A stretch of 64,000 nucleotides of DNA from the NCBI RefSeq assembly GCF_030409055.1, contig NZ_CP116619.1, forward strand, positions 591,628 through 655,627, in the 5' to 3' direction. A program made the position numbers and the translations under genes. Source of the DNA: Trichocoleus desertorum NBK24 (lineage in GTDB: Bacteria; Cyanobacteriota; Cyanobacteriia; FACHB-46). Below the pieces are notes generated by a model that was given only the letters and a program-made list of their open reading frames with translations, ran no database searches and had not been told where the DNA came from. Positions 8,064 through 17,000 of the stretch are shown piece after piece. Position 1 is the first letter of the stretch; every line of letters begins with the position of its first letter.

Positions 8064-8693
8064 TTAGCTTCGAGTGGAGTGATGAGGTAGCTCTAGCCTA
8101 GCTAGATAGCTTTTTACCGTGTTATAAGAGAGACCCGTTTCACGAGCTATCCGCCCTTGCGAGTAGCCAGCAACTTGTAGTTCGGCCAGTTGGTCTTTCC
8201 ACTGTTCAAAGCCATCAGGACGACCTAAAACTTTTCCCTGCGATCGCACTCGTTGGAGTCCTGCCTTGGTTCGTTCTGAGATGCGGGCTGCCTCTTGTTG
8301 TGCGAGGTAGGCCAACACTCCCACAACGATGTGGGCCACCAATTCATTCTCGGTATCAAGCAGCGGCTCAGTATAGCTCTTGAACCTACAGCCTAGATTG
8401 CTGAGTTGCTGGAGATAAGCGATCGTCTTGCGGATACCCTCACGACTAAAGCGATCGAGTGACCAAAACAGCACTAAGTCAAACTTTCGCTTAGCTGCAT
8501 CTTCAAACATGCGGCTGAAGTCGCCACGTTCGCGCTTCCCCTTTCGGCCAGATTCGCGATCAACGTAGGTTTCAACAATCTGCCAACCTTGGCGATCACA
8601 AAACTCTTGTAGTTGAAAAAGCTGGTTGTCAGTGTCTTGCCCTCTGTCAGTTGTTGAGATTCGTAAGTAGAGAGCGCAAACTGTTTTTTTCAT
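8064..8693 (-). CDS. Serine recombinase (resolvase/invertase family)
   Basis: 209 residues, the normal size of a small serine recombinase. The N-terminus has the catalytic motif LYLRISTTDRG with the nucleophile Ser and the nearby Arg. FWSLDRFSREG is the conserved D-R-x-x-R helix, and the C-terminus (YSQGRIARETGLSYNTVKSY) is an HTH_7-type DNA-binding domain. It may resolve element multimers or invert a segment. Upstream repeats at 8703-8810 could be its recombination or operator site. Its 3' end exists a second time at 4341-4456. Confidence 0.9.
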   Translation of the reverse strand: MKKTVCALYLRISTTDRGQDTDNQLFQLQEFCDRQGWQIVETYVDRESGRKGKRERGDFSRMFEDAAKRKFDLVLFWSLDRFSREGIRKTIAYLQQLSNLGCRFKSYTEPLLDTENELVAHIVVGVLAYLAQQEAARISERTKAGLQRVRSQGKVLGRPDGFEQWKDQLAELQVAGYSQGRIARETGLSYNTVKSYLARLELPHHSTRS

Positions 8694-8702
8694 GCCGTAA
8701 GG

Positions 8703-8810
8703 CTATCAAAAAAGGACCGTTTATTGATAGTTCTAAAAGAAGAATTTAACCCATTGATTTAGGGTACTTTCAGCCTCTCCAATTTGTACCCCTTTTTTGA
8801 TAGTCCTAAA
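8703..8810. promoter_or_regulatory. Repeat-rich region between recombinase and the long operon: candidate res/operator
   Basis: Holds a 13-bp inverted repeat, CTATCAAAAAAGG at 8703-8715 and its complement at 8791-8803. It also holds a direct repeat, TTGATAGTTCTAAA at 8724-8737 and TTGATAGTCCTAAA at 8797-8810. So TTGATAG occurs three times, once inverted, between two divergent transcripts. This layout suits a resolvase site or a shared operator; nothing in the sequence decides between the two. Confidence 0.5.
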
Positions 8811-8869
8811 TAGACTGTTTAAAAATTAGAGGGCATACTAGGGCCAATAGTACAGAGGCTCTAAGCAAA

Positions 8870-9199
8870 ATGGCTGAACCACTTTTAACCGCAATCTTTG
8901 GCCCCAACGCAGTACAAGATGCAAATACTCTAACAATTTCAAAGACAGACCTAGCTACGGTAGGTTTAACTCCCGCTGCTGGCAACCGAGCTGAATCGCT
9001 TTTCGCTGCGATCATTCGGTTGGCTGAACCAACCTTGACGACTACAGCACAAGAGACGAATCCAGACCAAAATATCACAATTGAGGATGGCTTCCCTTCG
9101 TTGATTGAGCGCAACGACGTGGCGTATAGAAGGAATCAAAAAACCATTTCATTTGACAAAGTTGACACTCAATCATCGATTGACCCTGACGACTACTAA
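8870..9199 (+). CDS. Unknown protein, first gene of the long element operon
   Basis: 109 residues; family not recognised. Residues 23-52 (ISKTDLATVGLTP, then NRAESLFAAI and LAEPTLT) recur in the next gene as IQKSSLHGLTP, NTAESLLAGL and QAESAFTG. The two are paralogues of one short domain. The C-terminus is acidic. It opens a set of close or overlapping rightward genes ending at 17166, interrupted only by one reversed gene. The promoter probably lies in the repeat region before 8870. Confidence 0.65.
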   Translation: MAEPLLTAIFGPNAVQDANTLTISKTDLATVGLTPAAGNRAESLFAAIIRLAEPTLTTTAQETNPDQNITIEDGFPSLIERNDVAYRRNQKTISFDKVDTQSSIDPDDY

Positions 9200-9201
9200 T
9201 C

Positions 9202-9591
9202 ATGAAAATTCCCCACTCGCTACTATTCGGTGAGGGATTCTATCAAGATTCCCAGGTAATCAAGATTCAAAAATCTTCCTTGCATGGGTTAACTCCTTTA
9301 CCTAATAACACCGCTGAAAGCTTATTAGCTGGCTTAGTTCTGCAAGCCGAAAGCGCCTTTACTGGAGTGCTTTTAGATGAGGATGAACAACCGTTATTAG
9401 ATGAGCTAAACAAACCTCTAGAGTATGACTCCTCATTGCTCTATGAGTCGTTACAGGTCTCTCTATGGCGGTTCTTGTTTCAAACCAAGAAGGGTGTACC
9501 CGTTGCTACTCACACATTCCTTATACAATTTTTCGCTTCACCCACCATCCCCTATGAACAACCCATTGAACCCAAGGATCTAGAGCTGTGA
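9202..9591 (+). CDS. Unknown protein, paralogous domain to its upstream neighbour
   Basis: 129 residues, starting 2 bp after the previous stop. The N-terminal ~45 residues share the I.K..L..LTP....AESL.A motif with the gene at 8870. The remainder (SLWRFLFQTKKGVPVATHTFLIQFFASP) has alternating hydrophobic residues suggesting beta strands. The last codons overlap the next gene's GTG start (GTGA). No function can be assigned. Confidence 0.65.
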   Translation: MKIPHSLLFGEGFYQDSQVIKIQKSSLHGLTPLPNNTAESLLAGLVLQAESAFTGVLLDEDEQPLLDELNKPLEYDSSLLYESLQVSLWRFLFQTKKGVPVATHTFLIQFFASPTIPYEQPIEPKDLEL

Positions 9592-10409
9592 AACTGTCCT
9601 TAAAACCGCCAATAGAATCAATTGATGAGCTAACAAAATTCCCATTAATAGAGGGTGTGACCAATGCTGTAAAACTAGCTAGCTTTGAACAATTGCAAGC
9701 AAGCTTTGGTAATAGCAATAGTGGATCTATAGGTAGGGATTTTCAGTCTCAGGTACTGCTAGATATGCCTGAGCTATTTACAGACTTTGACCTTGAAGGA
9801 GACGGAAGAATAAGCGATGTAAGCGGATTTGGTAGCCACGGCACCGGAGTTGGAAGCTACACGATCGGCGGGTCTATCTTGCCATTTGCACCTAACAGCA
9901 AGTCTTTAGTGTGTGATGGAGCCACGGGCAAGATCCGATTCAATGCGGAAGCGATACCAGCCAGTAACACCGCAAGAGTAACCCTCATGGGTTGGGCGGT
10001 TGCTTCTGCCAGTGCAAAAGGAATGATGCTCAGCCTTGGCGGAAACGAAAGCGGAACCTCAGGTGAGGGAATTGCGATCGGATATGGTGGCGCAAATATC
10101 GACCAGCCGGGCCTAGTTCCCTGTGCTTTTTCTCAGGGTGTAGCTTACGTCAATGGTTCAAATACTGTTAGCCCTGGACTGCATCATCTAGCGCTAACAG
10201 TAAGTGAGCGCGAATGGCGAATTTATGTAGATGGCAAGCTTTTTCATTTTCAAACGTCTGATGTCTTAGCTACTCAGGGTAGAGGGCACATAGGCGGATA
10301 TAGCAACCGAACTTCTAACTTTGGAATTGCTTACCCTGCTTACTATTCATCTGCCTTACCACATAGCAGAATCAAAGCCCACTATCTAGCAACTAAGGCC
10401 ACGCTGTAG
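9588..10409 (+). CDS. LamG/concanavalin A-like lectin-fold protein
   Basis: 273 residues from a GTG start overlapping the previous stop. Residues ~90-270 resemble a laminin-G/concanavalin-like jelly roll: SLVCDGATGKIRF, a VTLMGWAV strand, then HHLALTV...WRIYVDGKLF, which is the typical 'calculate and display' strand pair of LamG_3 domains, and GHIGGYSNR. The ~60 N-terminal residues are a separate region. LamG-like domains are common in tail-fibre, surface-binding and adhesion proteins, so a role in contact with a surface or glycan is a fair inference, not a proof. Confidence 0.65.
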   Translation: MKLSLKPPIESIDELTKFPLIEGVTNAVKLASFEQLQASFGNSNSGSIGRDFQSQVLLDMPELFTDFDLEGDGRISDVSGFGSHGTGVGSYTIGGSILPFAPNSKSLVCDGATGKIRFNAEAIPASNTARVTLMGWAVASASAKGMMLSLGGNESGTSGEGIAIGYGGANIDQPGLVPCAFSQGVAYVNGSNTVSPGLHHLALTVSEREWRIYVDGKLFHFQTSDVLATQGRGHIGGYSNRTSNFGIAYPAYYSSALPHSRIKAHYLATKATL

Positions 10410-10419
10410 AGGTTGTTCA

Positions 10420-11094
10420 ATGTCTAGTCACTGTGCCAATGAACCACCAGTGACGGTACTTATCCAATATAAAGACGGCAAAAAAGAGGAGGTTATATCT
10501 GCCTCTGTCCCCATCACTGTAGAGGTTAGAAAAAAGTCAGGGTTGCAAACAGAAGATCCTGACCCAAACACGCCTACTGGTGGATGCTGTGATGTCGCCT
10601 ACGAAGTGAAGCTGACCTATCAATATTGTGCGCTAGGTTCAGAGCCTAACACTTGTAGTGGGGAAACTATAACCGCTCCACCAGTAGAACTAGATGTGGT
10701 AGGTAAGATTTTAGGAACCCGTGTTACTCAATTCCAAGGCACAGACAATGCAATTGAACTTACTAGGAGAGGATGCGACGGAATAGAGCAAAAGCTCAAT
10801 TTAATCGGCTTGAGTTCACAGAAACTAGTCAGTTATTCAATCCAGTCAATTGCTAGAGCTGACGGAAAACCAGACATCTGTGACCCTCCTGACCCTGAGG
10901 CGGGAAAGTGCGAAATCATAATCAAAAGCTCCAACGGTTCACTTATTTACACAAAGACCGATGATTGCCCTATCAAATATAAAGTTCGATGCGGTGATCA
11001 ATGCGCCGAAGGTGAGATTAGGTGTGAGTCTAATTCATATCCTGGGTATTGCTGTACTGATTGTGCAGATTTAGCGAGAAGTTTACGGAGGTAA
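10420..11094 (+). CDS. Cysteine-rich unknown protein
   Basis: 224 residues with about 20 cysteines, concentrated at GGCCDVAYEV, YQYCAL, a central RRGCDG, DICDPP, GKCEII and the C-terminal CGDQCAEGEIRC...GYCCTDC. No signal peptide is visible, although so many Cys would suit metal binding or disulfides. Beta-strand-like sequence dominates. Start ATG with AGAGG 7 nt upstream. Not recognised. Confidence 0.6.
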   Translation: MSSHCANEPPVTVLIQYKDGKKEEVISASVPITVEVRKKSGLQTEDPDPNTPTGGCCDVAYEVKLTYQYCALGSEPNTCSGETITAPPVELDVVGKILGTRVTQFQGTDNAIELTRRGCDGIEQKLNLIGLSSQKLVSYSIQSIARADGKPDICDPPDPEAGKCEIIIKSSNGSLIYTKTDDCPIKYKVRCGDQCAEGEIRCESNSYPGYCCTDCADLARSLRR

Positions 11095-11096
11095 TT

Positions 11097-11315
11097 GTGG
11101 CTAATTGTGGAGATTTAGAGCGGGGTTTACAGGATATGAATCGGCGTATCCGCGAACTGGAAAGACAAGCTGGTGGGGGAGGTGGCGGTACAGGTAACAA
11201 TAATTTTGATGAGGAAAGGATAGTTCAAAAAGTTCTAGCTAGGTTGTGGAAACATCCTAAGTGGGTAGCTGTCACTGAATGTCTTGAAGTAATTCTTTAT
11301 GGGAAGGTGAGCTAA
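11097..11315 (+). CDS. Small coiled-coil protein
   Basis: 72 residues from a GTG start with GGAGG 5 nt upstream, which I prefer over the longer TTG form at 11061 that overlaps the previous gene. It has a short coiled coil (LQDMNRRIRELERQ), a poly-Gly hinge (six consecutive Gly) and a helical tail. Its stop overlaps the next gene's ATG (TAATG), so it is probably translationally coupled to the 844-residue protein. Confidence 0.6.
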   Translation: MANCGDLERGLQDMNRRIRELERQAGGGGGGTGNNNFDEERIVQKVLARLWKHPKWVAVTECLEVILYGKVS

Positions 11316-13849
11316 TGCCAGTAGATGTTTTAGTAATGGCAAGAGAAGCGAAGTTAATTCGTAGCGGATTGCCACTTAAGGAACTAGTAGAACGTTCAAA
11401 ACTGATTGAACAATTAGAACGACAATTAGGGGGAGTGAAAACTGATGCTATTAAAGCAGGCGAGGTCGCCAAACAAGCTAATACTGAAGCAAAAAAGGCG
11501 ACTGAATCAGCGAATATATACAAACGAGAGTTTGAGAGAGCGAAAACTCAAATAGGGAGGGATTTTAATAAATTCAAAGGTGATGTAGACAGAGTTACTA
11601 AACCTTTGCAAGAAGGCTACAAAAAAATAGACAACGGAGTGCAACGACTCACTAAAGGTCTAGATAAATTTGGAGCGGCTGCGGGTATCGGTTTTGGGCT
11701 TGCAGGGGTTGTTATTTCGTTCGCTGCATTGTGGACAAGCGAACGAAATCAAGCAGCGTTCGATAAACAAATCGACCGATTCCAAGTTGATATGACGGCT
11801 CAGGGAGGCTTCAATCTTAGGATTCAGAATCGAGTAAAAAAACTTAGAGAGGAGTTCGACGCTTACAAGAAGAAATCAGAGAAAACTTTTGACTACATTT
11901 CTCAAGACTTAAAACTAGCGCGTCGAATCGCTGATGCCGCCAAAAAACAGGCAAACGACATTACCTATGAGGCACGTACAAGACTAAAAAAATTAAACGA
12001 CCTTGTAGCGCAAGCTAACAGCAACGTGACAAAGGCACTCAAGCAGGATACGACCATTCAACAGTCAGTCAGTAAACTGCAAACCACTGTCAAGACTGTA
12101 GATGCGAACGTCAAAAAAGTAGAGGTTAAGGCTACTAAGGCAGAGTCAGAGGCGACACAGGCTAGAAACGGGGTCAAACTCGTAGACAGCAAGGCTACTA
12201 CAGCTTTGACTGCTAGCCAGCAATTGCCAGCAAAGATCCCATCAATAGTCCAAAACCAGATCGCCCCACTCAAGACCCAGGTGCTAGCGGCTGAAACTAC
12301 CGCTAAAAAAGCGATCGCTGAAAATCCTCCGCAAAACCAACGAATCACAGCACTAGAAAACAAGGTGCAAGCGATTCAGAACGCACCTAAGACCAATACC
12401 CCGACCACTAACCAACCGGGAACCAATACCCCAACAGTTAACCAAGCTGAAATCAATCGGGCTGTAAATAATTCCATCGCCGGGTTTGGCATCCTACCAA
12501 GGCTCACAGCAGCGCAAGCCACAGCGGATGCAGCATTAGCACGATCCACGGCTGCATTGAATAAACCGGAGCTAGACCCTATCGGACGAAGTGCGCTTGC
12601 CCTTGGCACCAATAACGCAGCCGCGATCGACAAACTCAACCGGGACATTCAGGCGCTCAAAGCTCCAAATCTGCTAGAGCCGCGATTGACCACGATAGAA
12701 ACCAAAGTAAGGGAGCGAGAAAGGGTGGATGCAGCAGCTAATCAGAAACTAGATCAACTGGTAGCCGATCGCTCGAAGCTTGACCTAATGCTTACTGGCC
12801 TGGGTGGACTCGCTCTCATGGCACCAGCAATCATCAACAATCTAGGGCCAAAGATTGACGGTATCCCAGATAAAGCAGCTAACGCCGTGGCTAGTGCTCC
12901 TTGTAACGCTAGGGGTTGCGGTGGCAAAACATCTGCCAAGGTTGATGGCCTGTCTGAGCAAGTCTCTGGACTGAGTAGCAAGTTAGACAAATTTAACGCG
13001 GGTGCAAACCTTGGGCAGTTGGCTCTGTTAACGAGAATTGATTCAACTACTCAGGGAATCACCAATAAGCTTGGCGCACCTATCCCCGGCGGCATCGGAG
13101 GATTGCTGCAAAAGTTCTCTAATTCCTTTGAGAAGTTCGCAGAGTGGGCACATCTGGATCGAGTGCTCAATATTCTTACCCTTACCGCAACGGTCCACAA
13201 TGCCTACATGTTGAGCAACGGGCTGAGTCAGACATTCTTCAGCATGGTTTCCAATGTGTTGGCAGCGGTTGGCATCAAAGACAAAGAGAACAATCCGCTT
13301 GACATCAACAAGATAGTAGGAACTAGCATTGAAAACTTGTTTAAGCAGATGCTAGGGGTTGCAACCGTTGATGGGATTAAGGCTGAGTGGAAGAAGTATA
13401 ACCGGATTTTGCAATCAGCTAGTAACCTACTTTGGAGCTTCCAGAGCATCGGCTACTCGATCCTAGGCTCGCTAGAAATCATTGCTAACTGGAATGCTTT
13501 GGTAGCCAATGCCCTCAAGAAATTTGGTGTAGTGGGTGAACGGGCTTATAAGTGGTTCAATCCTGAAGTCAACTTTCAAAATCGATTTTTTACAGCCATT
13601 GATAAGGCTGAAAATTTCGTGAGCAACATTGATCAAGTGGCACAAGAGACGCTGAGCATTCAGGAAACCATCACGCAGATAGGTAAGCAAAAGAAAGAAT
13701 TGGCTGATTCAGTAGCTCAGCTCGACAATTCCCCCCAACGTCCTCAAGTGCCTGAAGCGGCCAAAGTCGCAGCATCCAGCGCAACAGAGAAAGCAACTAG
13801 TGCTTCTCCCACAATCACAGTTACCGACCAAGTTAAAGCAGAGGTTTAA
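11315..13849 (+). CDS. Large coiled-coil protein with hydrophobic segments
   Basis: 844 residues, the largest element protein. Long heptad-rich Ala/Lys/Gln stretches (about 30-130, 165-330 and 430-480) alternate with hydrophobic segments: GIGFGLAGVVISFAALW near 122, LMLTGLGGLALMAPAII near 495 and a helical region near 625-665. A Pro/Thr/Asn linker with a repeat (NTPTTNQPG, NTPTVNQAE) sits near 365. The C-terminal tail is Pro/Ala/Ser-rich. Long helical rods with hydrophobic patches are seen in tail tape-measure proteins and in membrane-spanning appendage proteins; neither family is established here. Confidence 0.65.
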   Translation: MPVDVLVMAREAKLIRSGLPLKELVERSKLIEQLERQLGGVKTDAIKAGEVAKQANTEAKKATESANIYKREFERAKTQIGRDFNKFKGDVDRVTKPLQEGYKKIDNGVQRLTKGLDKFGAAAGIGFGLAGVVISFAALWTSERNQAAFDKQIDRFQVDMTAQGGFNLRIQNRVKKLREEFDAYKKKSEKTFDYISQDLKLARRIADAAKKQANDITYEARTRLKKLNDLVAQANSNVTKALKQDTTIQQSVSKLQTTVKTVDANVKKVEVKATKAESEATQARNGVKLVDSKATTALTASQQLPAKIPSIVQNQIAPLKTQVLAAETTAKKAIAENPPQNQRITALENKVQAIQNAPKTNTPTTNQPGTNTPTVNQAEINRAVNNSIAGFGILPRLTAAQATADAALARSTAALNKPELDPIGRSALALGTNNAAAIDKLNRDIQALKAPNLLEPRLTTIETKVRERERVDAAANQKLDQLVADRSKLDLMLTGLGGLALMAPAIINNLGPKIDGIPDKAANAVASAPCNARGCGGKTSAKVDGLSEQVSGLSSKLDKFNAGANLGQLALLTRIDSTTQGITNKLGAPIPGGIGGLLQKFSNSFEKFAEWAHLDRVLNILTLTATVHNAYMLSNGLSQTFFSMVSNVLAAVGIKDKENNPLDINKIVGTSIENLFKQMLGVATVDGIKAEWKKYNRILQSASNLLWSFQSIGYSILGSLEIIANWNALVANALKKFGVVGERAYKWFNPEVNFQNRFFTAIDKAENFVSNIDQVAQETLSIQETITQIGKQKKELADSVAQLDNSPQRPQVPEAAKVAASSATEKATSASPTITVTDQVKAEV

Positions 13850-13851
13850 TC

Positions 13852-14679
13852 ATGCCCTTACCAGAAACTTTTTCACCTTGGGAGCACTTACAAAATGTTG
13901 TGATGCAGGTACAAAATCGGCGCGTCCGAAAAGAGTTCAATGATGTAGGGGGAGACGACTGGGACCCAGACATTACAACTTCACGAGCCAGTCTCAGAGT
14001 AGCTTGCACCTTGCGGGACGATGACTCAATCCTTCAAACTTTCATCCGTTTGTGGTTGTTTGACGTGACTCTATTAGGTGCATCAAATTTACATCCGGCC
14101 ATTTATGGAATTCCAGTTACAAGCTTTCAAGAGTCAGTCAAATTTCTGCCACAAATACGACTGTATTTTTCGGAAGATTTAGCCCAAGTTGAGGATGATT
14201 TTGAACCCGTTGAGGCTGAAATTTCCTTTAGGCTGGTTGGTCAAACTTCTACAACTTTGACTCAGTCAGAGATGAGAGCTTACGCCAACAAAATCAGAAC
14301 TGCTTTTGCTGCGGGGTCTGGTTTCACATGGAAGAAAGGCCGACTCAAAGCCAGCTATAAAGACCAACATCATGGATACAACATGATTCTTACAATTTGG
14401 TCTGAAGCAGAAGCTAAACGGGTAATAGAACAGGTTCTAGATATTCAAGGCCATGCTCCAAACTGGGATTTTTTAACAGTAAACGAACCTAAACAAACGT
14501 TCCCCATTGTTCCAGGATTTCAAAATATTTTAGGCAAGTCGCGACGCAAGCCCAGAGAGCGCCCGATTGCTTACGTTCGCTTTCGATATGCAGAGCTAAA
14601 ACTTCACGGCCTGCCCAACGACATCACCTTAGTTGATCGCACTGGATTCAGGAAAAATCCCGTTGTTCAAGCTAGCTAA
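13852..14679 (+). CDS. Unknown protein, probable structural partner
   Basis: 275 residues, starting 2 bp after the coiled-coil gene. Mixed alpha/beta with no membrane segment; residues 40-60 hold an acidic DVGGDDWDPD and the C-terminal third is basic (GKSRRKPRERP). Its last 8 bp overlap the end of the convergent gene 14672-15037. Family not recognised; size and place suggest that it works with the 844-residue product. Confidence 0.6.
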   Translation: MPLPETFSPWEHLQNVVMQVQNRRVRKEFNDVGGDDWDPDITTSRASLRVACTLRDDDSILQTFIRLWLFDVTLLGASNLHPAIYGIPVTSFQESVKFLPQIRLYFSEDLAQVEDDFEPVEAEISFRLVGQTSTTLTQSEMRAYANKIRTAFAAGSGFTWKKGRLKASYKDQHHGYNMILTIWSEAEAKRVIEQVLDIQGHAPNWDFLTVNEPKQTFPIVPGFQNILGKSRRKPRERPIAYVRFRYAELKLHGLPNDITLVDRTGFRKNPVVQAS

Positions 14680-15037
14680 CAGTTCCTACAATTTCAGTTG
14701 CACTAGCAACGCGAATTCTAGAGTTAATTGCTCCGGATTGCGTGACGTAGCCATCCACAACAGCACCTCCACTGGTTGCGGGTGGAAAGGCGTTCAAGCG
14801 TTCACCTTCCGGTTGACTTTCATTAGCAACTGCTTGAGCAGTAGCGCAAGCTTCACGGAAGCGGGTTAGAAGTTTTACCATGCAGGGCTGATTCAAATTC
14901 GGAACCGTATCACCGAACAATAAAGACAGGCTTACCATTACTCCGATATTGCCAACTGGGTCTTCTCCTACGAAGAACGAATTAGCAGGCAGTTGAGCGA
15001 GAACTTGAGCGGGGGTAAGGTCTGTGAGTTGAGCCAT
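14672..15037 (-). CDS. Unknown protein, reversed inside the operon
   Basis: 121 residues. Begins AQLTDLTPAQVLAQLP and is rich in Val, Gly and Ser later (SGGAVVDGYVTQSGAINSRIRVA), which reads like beta sheet. It is the only leftward gene between 8870 and 17166 and overlaps its neighbour tail to tail by 8 bp. A poly-A-rich 150-bp gap separates its start from the next rightward gene, giving room for divergent promoters. Family not recognised. Confidence 0.55.
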   Translation of the reverse strand: MAQLTDLTPAQVLAQLPANSFFVGEDPVGNIGVMVSLSLLFGDTVPNLNQPCMVKLLTRFREACATAQAVANESQPEGERLNAFPPATSGGAVVDGYVTQSGAINSRIRVASATEIVGTVS

Positions 15038-15187
15038 AGGAATTAAAATTTCTCAATTTTTTACTAGCTTAATCGCTATTCGATTTGATTCGATTTGACT
15101 GGAAATACTAGTGTTTCCCGCTGTTTAATGTGACGTTTTTGACGTGTTAATCATGGGATACGTCCTCTTATAGGTTTTATTCCTTTT

Positions 15188-15745
15188 ATGTCGCGAATCC
15201 CAACCGTTGCAGAACTCACACGTCGTTTGAATGCCCTAAAAACCAGAGAAGCAAACCTCAAAGCGCGGCAAGCTGCCAACACTGGACAACGGGTAGGAAT
15301 GGGCCAAAAACGCCCTACAGAATCGGCGGCATATGGTAGTCCTTTCACGCTCAACACCTACACCGTAAACGCTGGAAAAGCAGCGGTTACTTTTTTTGGT
15401 GGCTTGGCTGCTTTAGGTCTAACTGCCCCAGCAGGCGACGATCCGTTACCCCGTGGTTTTAAGGTCGGGCAAGTTAAGGCGACACGTGGGAAAGCAACGG
15501 CAACCAAGGTGACGGCTGAACTGAGCCAACGCTCTTATTTGCGCTATTCGATTGAAGCAGGAACTGACACTCAAGGCACCTTCACAGCACCTCTTACTGG
15601 TGGCACTTTAGCTCTCATTAAGACTAAGTTCACTGCGATCGCTGCTGCTAAGAAAGATGACATTGGCGAGTACGGACGAATTGACTACGTTCCTGAACAG
15701 CCTGTATTTAGCATTGGTGGTGATGCTGGCGCGGCAGCTCCATAG
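15188..15745 (+). CDS. Unknown basic N-terminus/Gly-Ala-rich protein
   Basis: 185 residues. The first 40 are a basic helix (TRRLNALKTREANLKARQ); the rest is Gly/Ala/Thr-rich with alternating strands (KAAVTFFGGLAALGL, SYLRYSIEAGTD). Composition and size would suit a self-assembling structural subunit, but I see no capsid or pilin signature. Preceded by a 150-bp AT-rich gap with short repeats (GATTTGATTCGATTTGA). Confidence 0.55.
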   Translation: MSRIPTVAELTRRLNALKTREANLKARQAANTGQRVGMGQKRPTESAAYGSPFTLNTYTVNAGKAAVTFFGGLAALGLTAPAGDDPLPRGFKVGQVKATRGKATATKVTAELSQRSYLRYSIEAGTDTQGTFTAPLTGGTLALIKTKFTAIAAAKKDDIGEYGRIDYVPEQPVFSIGGDAGAAAP

Positions 15746-15760
15746 GGTAGGGCATACACG

Positions 15761-15970
15761 ATGACTGAATTTTCAATGCCTTTGATCTTCCAGCCTCACA
15801 TGTGCCAAGAGGAACTAGAGATTGGGGTTGAGAAGCTGTTTATCCGTACTCAAGCTAGAGAGCTTTGGCTCTCTGGTGGCTGTACGACTGAGGAGTTTCT
15901 AGACCTGGTGAATGAACAGAAAATTGATGTCTTCGACTTAGCAGATACTTGGGAATCAGGTAAATTATGA
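15761..15970 (+). CDS. Small unknown protein
   Basis: 69 residues, acidic and helical (CTTEEFLDLVNEQKIDVFDL). Its stop overlaps the next gene's start (ATGA), so the pair is probably translationally coupled. Not recognised. Confidence 0.55.
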   Translation: MTEFSMPLIFQPHMCQEELEIGVEKLFIRTQARELWLSGGCTTEEFLDLVNEQKIDVFDLADTWESGKL

Positions 15971-16494
15971 GCCTGTCGCTTGAGCTGACAGGCTCTAACA
16001 AGTGGAATCGTTTGTACTACCAGCGGCATGAGGGGAACCCTGAGAACCGCAAGGTGCGAGGGCCATACGTAGAACCATTTGAAATTCCGTTTGTGCTCCA
16101 ACAGCGCATTTTGGCTGTGACTTGTACGGCTTCAACGACTGAAATTCGCGCAACTTGGCGTACAGGCGGTTATTTAACTCAGGTTTACTCTGGCATCGAT
16201 TTGATGGGCAGCGGTGATGTGATTCCTGCTGGTGGTGCCTCTCCTACCATTGCGGTGGATGGGGAAAAGAAACGGGTTGGGCTTAATACTGTGGAGCTAG
16301 TCATCTTTCCGCTGCTGGCTCCACAGTTCTATTTGTTCTTCGATCCAGTGCCGTGGCTTAAAAATCTAACCTTTGGGCTGTGGGAATTCACTGGCGTAGA
16401 GCATGACGCAATCCTTGAACAGATTGAAATTGCTAGGGTTGCTTTAGCTCGTATCGAGTTCAAAGTTGATTTTTACAATTCAAACTCAACTTAA
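15967..16494 (+). CDS. Unknown beta-rich protein
   Basis: 175 residues, largely beta-strand-like (ILAVTCTASTTEIRATW, GLNTVELVIFPLLAPQFYLF) with a C-terminal amphipathic helix (DAILEQIEIARVALARIEF). No signal peptide or membrane segment. Coupled to the preceding small gene. Family not recognised. Confidence 0.55.
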   Translation: MSLSLELTGSNKWNRLYYQRHEGNPENRKVRGPYVEPFEIPFVLQQRILAVTCTASTTEIRATWRTGGYLTQVYSGIDLMGSGDVIPAGGASPTIAVDGEKKRVGLNTVELVIFPLLAPQFYLFFDPVPWLKNLTFGLWEFTGVEHDAILEQIEIARVALARIEFKVDFYNSNST

Positions 16495-16505
16495 ATCAGC
16501 GTTAT

Positions 16506-17000
16506 ATGGCTGTTACACCTTTAGAGGTTGTGGTTCCAGCTCTGGCTGGCATCATCACAGCCGGGGGGACAATCCTTACTTTTCGATGGCAAGAGGAGAC
16601 TAAGCGCAAGAAGGACGAGCGCGAAAATCAGGTCACGCTTATTAATAAAGTTGATGAACTGGTTGATGAGCGCATGGCTGAAAGCCGAGCTGATCGGAAC
16701 GAGATGAAGACGCAGCTACGACAAGCAGAAAAAGAGCGCAGAAAATTGGCGGAGGAGCAAGCAACCCTTAAAGAAGCCAATGCAATCTTAAAGTCTCAAA
16801 TCAGCGAAATTCAGTTGCATCGTGAGCAAGCCATCAACCGGATGCGCCAAGAAGTTAATGTCTTGTTTGATAAAAAGACAGTGCTGACGGCTGAAAATGC
16901 TGAACTGAGGACTCAACTAGAATCTTTGGCTGAAGAGAACAGTCGATTGAGGCAGCAAATCAATTGCAGTAGTGAAGATGTACAACAGCAACCACATTGA
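16506..17000 (+). CDS. Membrane-anchored coiled-coil protein
   Basis: 164 residues. One N-terminal membrane segment (VVVPALAGIITAGGTILTF), then a charged coiled coil over nearly the whole remainder (residues ~30-155, ending QLESLAEENSRLRQQI). This single-span 'holder' design resembles phage spanin/holin-adjacent or cell-division accessory proteins in outline only. The last 29 bp overlap the next gene. Confidence 0.6.
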   Translation: MAVTPLEVVVPALAGIITAGGTILTFRWQEETKRKKDERENQVTLINKVDELVDERMAESRADRNEMKTQLRQAEKERRKLAEEQATLKEANAILKSQISEIQLHREQAINRMRQEVNVLFDKKTVLTAENAELRTQLESLAEENSRLRQQINCSSEDVQQQPH

